A stretch of DNA of 64,000 bases from Henricia sp. BOLD:AAB3569. Its lineage: Eukaryota; Echinodermata; Asteroidea; Spinulosida; Echinasteridae. Every line of letters begins with the position of its first letter. The stretch's first letter is position 1. The position numbers and the translations under genes were made by a program. The notes under the pieces are model-generated. The model saw only the letters and a list, made by a program, of their open reading frames with translations. It made no database searches and was not told the DNA's origin. The stretch lies in assembly GCA_037783545.1 (NCBI GenBank), contig JBBELK010000534.1:930001-994000 (forward strand), read 5' to 3'. This document shows positions 58,178 to 64,000 of this stretch, piece by piece.

Positions 58178-59147
58178 ATGCTACGTTTACACCATGTCCC
58201 CGGCAGTCCCGGCGCCCCGGTTTGGCCAAAACGTGGCGTGCCGTGGAACTTTTATTGTCTTTTTATTACTTTGGCTCGACTCGGCCCTAGTTGAGCCGGT
58301 GTGTTACGTTCTACCACGGTGCGTTACGTCCCGGTACGGAAAGCGTGGCGCGCCGTGCCGGTTCCGGGACGCGAGGCGGACGGCGCGCCCCGGAACTGGG
58401 ACGGCGCGCTACGTTTCAAGCGCCGTTCCACTACGGATGGGTCCACGTCCCAGGCCGGCCTGCTAAGTTCTGATGCGGTGCCTTACGTCCGTCCCGTTCG
58501 TGTCACGTTTGTTGTCCCGGCCCAATACGTTCCCAACGGTGTGCGAGGGTCTGCTGCGGCGCCCTGCGACTGAACGTGGCAGCTGTCACGTTTCACGCCC
58601 CGGTGGTCACCCGGTGGTCTCCCGGTGAGCCCCGGTGGGTATAAATAGTGCGCTCCACACCTTAATTTTCACTTCGTCCTTGAGCGCGACGCAGTGAGGC
58701 GTAACTGGCCCTGAGCAACAACCGTCACACACCTTGGCGCACCGCAGCTCACAGGGCCGCATTCACACCATGCTGTGGCCACTACCGTGACGGGCCCTGG
58801 CAGACCGTGGGGTGCCGGGCTTCCAAACGTGGCGGAGCGTGAGGCGATCAGAGGTCCCCGGCACCCCACGGTGCCACACCCCGGTGAGTCAAGGCACACT
58901 GCGGTCCGTCACGCCCTGTGACGGAAGCCCCGTCCCACTGCGGCCCAGGACGATTCTCATTAGTGCCGGGACTGCCGGGGCAAATTTTTTGACAGAGCTG
59001 CTCACTGGCCGGTGGCAAGGGTGAGCTACGGTCATTCACGTTTCGCCACCACGGTCCCCTAAGCTCCCCGACGTCCATCCCGGTGCCTCCACGGTGATCC
59101 TCTACCGGGGCGCCGGGACTGCCGGGGACATGGTGTAAACGTAGCAT
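58178..59147. repeat. 970-bp GC-rich foldback island
   Basis: The left end ATGCTACGTTTACACCATGT, continuing CCCCGGCAGTCCCGGCGCCCC, is repeated inverted at the right, ending CATGGTGTAAACGTAGCAT. Everything between is far richer in G+C than the AT-rich surroundings, with many CACGG, CCGGTG and ACGTCCCGG words. A TATAAATAG at about 58640 sits in the middle. Open frames occur in several frames at once, as expected of GC-rich sequence without stops, and none resembles a protein family. Confidence 0.85.
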
Positions 59148-59225
59148 AAGAAAGGCTTTTCCAAATTACATGTACCGGTACCAACATAAAAAAAAAAAAA
59201 TGTGCAATTTCTAAATGTATACGTT

Positions 59226-59662
59226 AGGGAGGTTTCGCATCGTCACCGATACGGATACGGATACGTCATGACTTTATGCGCTTCTCGTGACGCATATACC
59301 GTAGTACACATGTTTTCATACGTGTGAATAGCGGTTATCGGCCTTTCATACGCGTAGCATAAAAACGGATACCGGTTATGCAGATTTTTCGCTATTTCCG
59401 TGATGGATTATTAAGTTGTATGCATTTTGTTTCTTTTTTATGTATCTTCTGTGAATACAGATCGAATTTAATGAGTCGGGCCCACGTGAAAGTGAGGAAA
59501 ATCTGCTGAAAACAAAGCTAAGCGCTGAGCAGATTTAGCAGATAAATGTACACGTACATTCACACAGTGCGAAACCCAGTTCAGTGTGTACATCAACGTG
59601 AACGGTTACCGTTATCATATCTGTATTCGTAACCGTATCCGTCAACTTGCGAAACCTCCCTA
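59226..59662. repeat. repeat family M, copy 2
   Basis: It starts AGGGAGGTTTCGCATCGTCA and ends CAACTTGCGAAACCTCCCT. It is rich in GATACGGATACG-type words near one end and GTAACCGTATCCGTC near the other. Companion of the element at 5480-5933. Confidence 0.8.
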
Positions 59663-60102
59663 TTATCGAAATATTGGGCGATTCCAAGTTGCAACCGAAT
59701 TACGAGTATATCTTTAAAGCCCCAATACATCATTTGCAGTTACCCAAAATTTTACTTTACGAGTTGACAAGGAGAACCCAACTTAAAAGTGTTGATAGCA
59801 ATAATAACAAACACACCATGATTTTTTCCCGTATAAAATTGTACGTTTGTGCGAGTAATTGCCAACTGAAGGTGCTTTTGTAAAAAAGTTGTCTGCAGAC
59901 AATTTGTTTACCATTCATTCAACACAAAAACTATGCGTGGATTTTTCAGATTGTCTGAAGTATTACTGCATCTAAATCTATGTGGCTGAAATGTCTAGTA
60001 CAAGGCATGCAGTTTATCAACATTTTTTTAATTTTATGTCTAATGCTATTGTTTCTTTTCCTGAGAGGTCCAATCATGTAATCTGTCTTTCATTGTCATC
60101 AG

Positions 60103-60285
60103 AATCAACAATTGACTGGTGGATACCAGCCCGGCCCCGTGGAAGCCCTGAAGAATATGCTGTTTACACTGCAAGGAATAACGCCCTCTATAGATCCGAC
60201 TACGCCAACCGAGTCACCCTCGGCTGTGGAGAATGCCGCAGTACATACTGAGTCAACATGTTCGTCAGTATCGCATGGGACGGAG
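60103..60285 (+). CDS. LAS2: LAS2/C18orf54-like protein, exon 6
   Basis: It enters and leaves in phase 0 and encodes NQQLTGGYQPGPVEALKNML, then FTLQGITPSIDPTTPTESPS and a Ser/Thr-rich end. GPVEALKNMLFTLQ is the clearest C-terminal LAS2 block. Acceptor CATTGTCATCAG, donor GAG/GTGAGT. The open frame starts well before the acceptor and runs on in other frames, but phase and donor quality fix these limits. Confidence 0.8.
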
Positions 60286-61706
60286 GTGAGTTTTATTTTT
60301 GAAATTTTTATAGAAATGACCTTAAATTTAGTAGTCCCCTATGTCAATGGATCACTCTCACAGATGGCCATCTTTGTGAGGAAAGTACAACTGCCACTGG
60401 GTACGTGCACGCACGCACATCATGAAAAAAATTTTCAAACACGAGCGCGGGTTGGTCTATTTGTTCGAAATACGGCGCGGCCGATGCACGTCACAAAAAT
60501 TTACGCTCAAGATTTTGATGAATGTGGCAATTTGTAGATAGTGACTCTTTTGAGGGAGGTCCATACTTTCCCCAAAGCCCCAAAGGGCTATGACAATGAG
60601 CGTGTTTTTAATGAGCACAATCAGAAATGGTAAGGTTTGGTATAGACCCGGGAACAGGGCTTTGGGTACCAGTCAGTGGTACGTCTACGCCCTGCGATTG
60701 CATTAAAGGCAGTATACATGATTGGTATCTCGAAAATCAGAAATGTTCACAGATTTACGCCAAACTTACACAATATAAACATGATGACCGTAGAAAACTT
60801 CCCCTGAAATGGTTTTGTCTGAAGTGCTATAGTCTTTGAGAAATGAGTAAAACAATTAGTTTTCGTCTCATGAGACGAAAATTCAATTTGCTCCAAAACC
60901 ATTTCGCCCAAGTGCCATTTCGCCCCAAACCACTTCGCCCGAGTGCCATTTCGCCCCAAATTACTTCGTCCAAACACTACATCGCCCAAATGCCACTTCG
61001 CCCCAAAACCACTTCGTGCACAGGCTGTGGTTCAGGGCGAAATGGTTCAGGGCGAAGTGGTTTTGGGGCGAAATGACTGCGAACCCTTTTTTACTGTTCT
61101 CTCAAAAGTTAGACGAAGGACGGAGCTGGTTTTTGCTCAGATTGGTTTTAATCATGCATATCTTCAATCACACAGGGGGGTAAAACTAACAGTTTACCAA
61201 TCATGTATACTATCTTGAAGAAAAACCTGTGGAAATTTCAAAAGTTTGTTTAATGGGCCTGACATTTGATCAATAGATACTCTTACCCAAACGTATCAAT
61301 ATTCCCGAGAGTACTTGTCGATCTGATGTCTACTTTTGGAGAAATCTTGTGACAAAACAGATTGACATCGGAGCTCAAAATTCGGCAGTTTACCCCCCCC
61401 CCCCCCCCCGAAACGAAAATGGAATGACCGGGCATGAAGTCATGGGACTGGTCACCCCCAATAGTGCCGCGCCGAACACAGGAAATAAGATGTAGCAGTT
61501 TTCCAAACAGCTGAAAACATTTTCTACTGGGGACAAATCTGGACAGGCTAGTGAATGTATACACAGTTTCTGCATCATACCTCTGACAGCTGAGCTACAA
61601 CATACTGCCTTCAAAAGGATTAATCTCAGAACTTAAAAAAGTTAGAACTAAATATTGTCACATATCATGTTCCCCCATGGTGAAAAGAATGTCTTTTTAT
61701 CACCAG
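60286..61706. other. LAS2-like intron 6
   Basis: It holds unique AT-rich sequence, family C copy 6 (60703-61218) and a C-run at about 61391-61409. No gene seen. Confidence 0.5.
60703..61218 (+). repeat. MITE family C, copy 6
   Basis: It starts TTAAAGGCAGTATACATGAT; the right end is TTGA instead of TTAA, a single change. The core is CATTTCGCCCAAGTGCCATT-type units then GGGCGAAGTGGTTTTGGGGC. It lies in the same direction as the copy at 47527. Confidence 0.9.
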
Positions 61707-61814
61707 CTGAACAAATCCCTGAAAATCTTAAATCAGCACGGTACGTGTTTCGCCAGAGTATTGCAAAGCTGTTTTTACTATTCGAAAATGTCTGGGGACA
61801 CGCAGCAGCCATAG
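61707..61814 (+). CDS. LAS2: candidate last exon of the LAS2-like gene
   Basis: After the acceptor TTTTTATCACCAG, phase 0 gives LNKSLKILNQHGTCFARVLQ, then SCFYYSKMSGDTQQP and TAG. Phase fits exon 6, the reading is helical at first, and a possible poly(A) signal ATTAAA lies at 61967-61972. A good donor-like CACG/GTACGT inside (61741) leaves open that the exon ends there and the gene continues to the right. The sequence carries no motif I can name, so it is the least certain exon. Confidence 0.4.
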   Translation: MNKSLKILNQHGTCFARVLQSCFYYSKMSGDTQQP

Positions 61815-64000
61815 GCATAAACAAAAGCCTCAGTTAGTTGTAGGTTACCGTATGTATGCCTTTAGGGAGTTCGCGAAGCCAATTATTTATGTTACAAAAC
61901 ATTTGTATCCAAATGACATTTAGTGTACCCCGTTACACCTGATGTGTTATTTTTCGTACAAAAATCATTAAAATGGCTTTTAAACCATTTTGTATGAATT
62001 GTACTTTATGTACTCACTCTTTGAGATGGAAAGTATTTAAAGAATATGTCCTGAATTTACAAAAACAAGATGTAAAACGGGGACACCAACATTGGCCCCC
62101 TAATTGATAGAAAGACCCATTAGCAATTTGAAGACGATCAACAGCATCACATAACTAAAGAAAAATGTTGATAAACTGCCTTGTAGAAATTTCAGCCAGA
62201 TGCAGTAGTAGGCCCTACTTCAGAAAACATGCATGGTTTTTGTGTTGAATGAATGGTGAAAAAAATAATTTGCAAACATTTACAAAAACAAAACAAAACA
62301 CCTTCAGTTGGCAGTTTCTCTCACAAAGGTACCATTCACACGAGAAAAACATTTGGTATTTGTTTTCATTGCTATTAACACTATACATGTAGTCAGGTTT
62401 TTGGATAACTGCAAATTACTGTATGATGATTTAAAATCATTTTTTTTAGCTTCAATAGACTGTTTAAGTTGTCCCCGAGAACGTGCGGGACTCCGCAAGA
62501 CTCGTTGAAATCCGGGAGACCTCGTATAGCCTCTTAACCACGGGCAGCGACCGTGTGATTGTTCCGGTTTTTCCCGGAACTGTCTTTTGTCTCATTGGTT
62601 TGTGACAAAGATTATTCCGGGAAAAACCGGAACAAATCACATCCCTGATTTTGACACCATGTCAAAATTAGCTGTTTCACCTACCGATTCGGGTCCTCTG
62701 TAAAAATTCTTAAAATCCCATTTATTATTTGTGATCAAAGTTAACTGAGGAAAAAGTTCTTATATTTTTAAATCTGACCTTTTATTTCAGTCTCTGAGAT
62801 AAACTGGTAACCCTACACGTGATATAAAAATCACACAGCCATAACAGCGCGTCGCTGGTAGTCCGCAAGTGGCGCGAACATTTTGGCGCAGTGTAGTTGG
62901 CGCGAATACGGTGCATTATGGCCGTTTTCAAAAGTTCTTGGTTCGGCTTCAGACAGTCTTTGTGATTTCCATCCTGACCATGTTCACTTTATTTGTTTGT
63001 GGTGATTTTATCTACTCTCAATAGAAGTGAATGTTGAAGTTGTTGTTCAAACCAGGTTATTTGTTTAGCCACGTTAATATTTCTGAGATGCACCAAGCCT
63101 GTCTTTCGTAAAGGTACTTGCAAACCGGAAACAAAAGGTCAAACATTTTTATTTGTTTGTGACAAACTAGGACAACATTTTCAACATTTTATTTAATGAT
63201 AGATTTTAAGGTGCCTTTTCCATTTATTGGTGGTTGGGCGCTTACAAACGCGGTACAGTAAAGTGATAATTCAAAGAAGATCGCCACAATGTTAAAACCC
63301 CATTACCATCCCCTAACTGGTCTCCGGAAGTGCGACCCGAAATAAGACTTACACGGTCTATTCCGCCTAGTAACAGGCTTATTAAAAATGTCTGCTGCCA
63401 CCAGTTGTCCAACTAAAGTAATGCACTGGTGCACTCTAATACAATATGAAAACAAAATAACAAACGTAATCCATATAAAAATAACCTGTGTACGAGTACG
63501 TGCCTGAAATGTACAATGTACCGGTAGGCCTACGTGCATTTCTGTGAATACTGTAGTTTGCTCATACAAAAGACGCCTATTTTTGGATTAGCTCATGCAT
63601 GCCTTGACAATGAATCTTTATAATTCGGTTGTTGTCGTGAGTAATTCATATAATCGTACAATGTGCTGGTACTAGTGCCACCGGTGTACATGTACACCAA
63701 CAAAAATGTTTGTACACTGTTGTGCAATCCAGTCATGCTAATCAGTACTAAAAATCCATAAATTTAAACCCAGGCATTTTTACTCATAACTTGTGGAATA
63801 TAATTTTGTACATCACCTCAAAAATGTGCTTTGACTTGAGAAGTACATGTAAATATGCAGAATGGTTGAAATATGCATTGTTCCATGAAAATGGGACATA
63901 AGGCCTGTCCGCATTGGACTTTTTTTTGGGAAACTTACCGAGACGATGGGTATACATGTACATGTACATGTACTCTTTCCATTTTTAGTCCAGTGCGGAC
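61815..64000. other. downstream of the LAS2-like gene, no gene seen
   Basis: It has a family E fragment on the minus strand (about 62140-62400), a hairpin at 62554-62640 and otherwise AT-rich sequence with TACATGTACATGTAC-type words near the right edge. No supported coding region. Confidence 0.6.
62554..62640. repeat. hairpin element
   Basis: GTGATTGTTCCGGTTTTTCC on the left and GGGAAAAACCGGAACAAATC on the right pair over about 25 bp. Confidence 0.75.

Larger units (their letters stand above)
58052..60102. other. LAS2-like intron 5
   Basis: It is dominated by the GC-rich foldback island (58178-59147), family M copy 2 (59226-59662) and a family E copy (about 59715-60080). No nested gene seen. 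Confidence 0.7.

Noticed and set aside
58194-59147. many overlapping open frames on both strands
   Set aside because: They follow from the scarcity of stop codons in a GC-rich foldback element. The readings are Arg/Pro/Gly-rich with no domain.

Overview
The window is animal nuclear DNA. Genes are sparse and split by introns with GT-AG borders, and most of the sequence is short interspersed repeats, foldback elements and tRNA-derived SINEs. A Syt4/11-type synaptotagmin, an intronless sulfotransferase-like gene and a LAS2/C18orf54-like gene, with frequent AGGCCTA and ACATGTACATGT words, suggest a marine deuterostome such as an echinoderm or hemichordate. That placement is an inference; no taxon-specific marker is visible.

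Layout. Positions 1-12 kb hold repeats and no gene I can support. At 12.1-12.6 kb (minus strand) lies the dead 3' end of a non-LTR retrotransposon reverse transcriptase. At 13.4-14.2 kb (minus) is the sulfotransferase-like gene. A synaptotagmin gene runs on the plus strand through 21.9-40.4 kb. Its large exon (membrane anchor, linker, C2A) is at 21873-22717, then come a 14.9-kb intron and three C2B exons. Its first coding exon was not found. A LAS2-like gene runs on the plus strand from 46759 to about 61814. I assembled it from seven exons with matching phases, three of them too short or too split to stand out as ORFs.

Repeat landscape. At least five MITE-like families (A-E here) end in TTAA. 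Several copies are nested or abut and share one TTAA. There is also a family of about 580 bp with perfect 9-bp target duplications in two near-identical copies, at least four SINE types, many foldback hairpins, and a GC-rich foldback island of about 970 bp in a LAS2 intron. Two copies of family D face each other and tightly bracket the main synaptotagmin exon.

The genes do not form a pathway. The synaptotagmin would act in Ca2+-regulated vesicle traffic, the sulfotransferase-like protein is a soluble PAPS-type enzyme of unknown substrate, and the LAS2-like protein has no known biochemical role.
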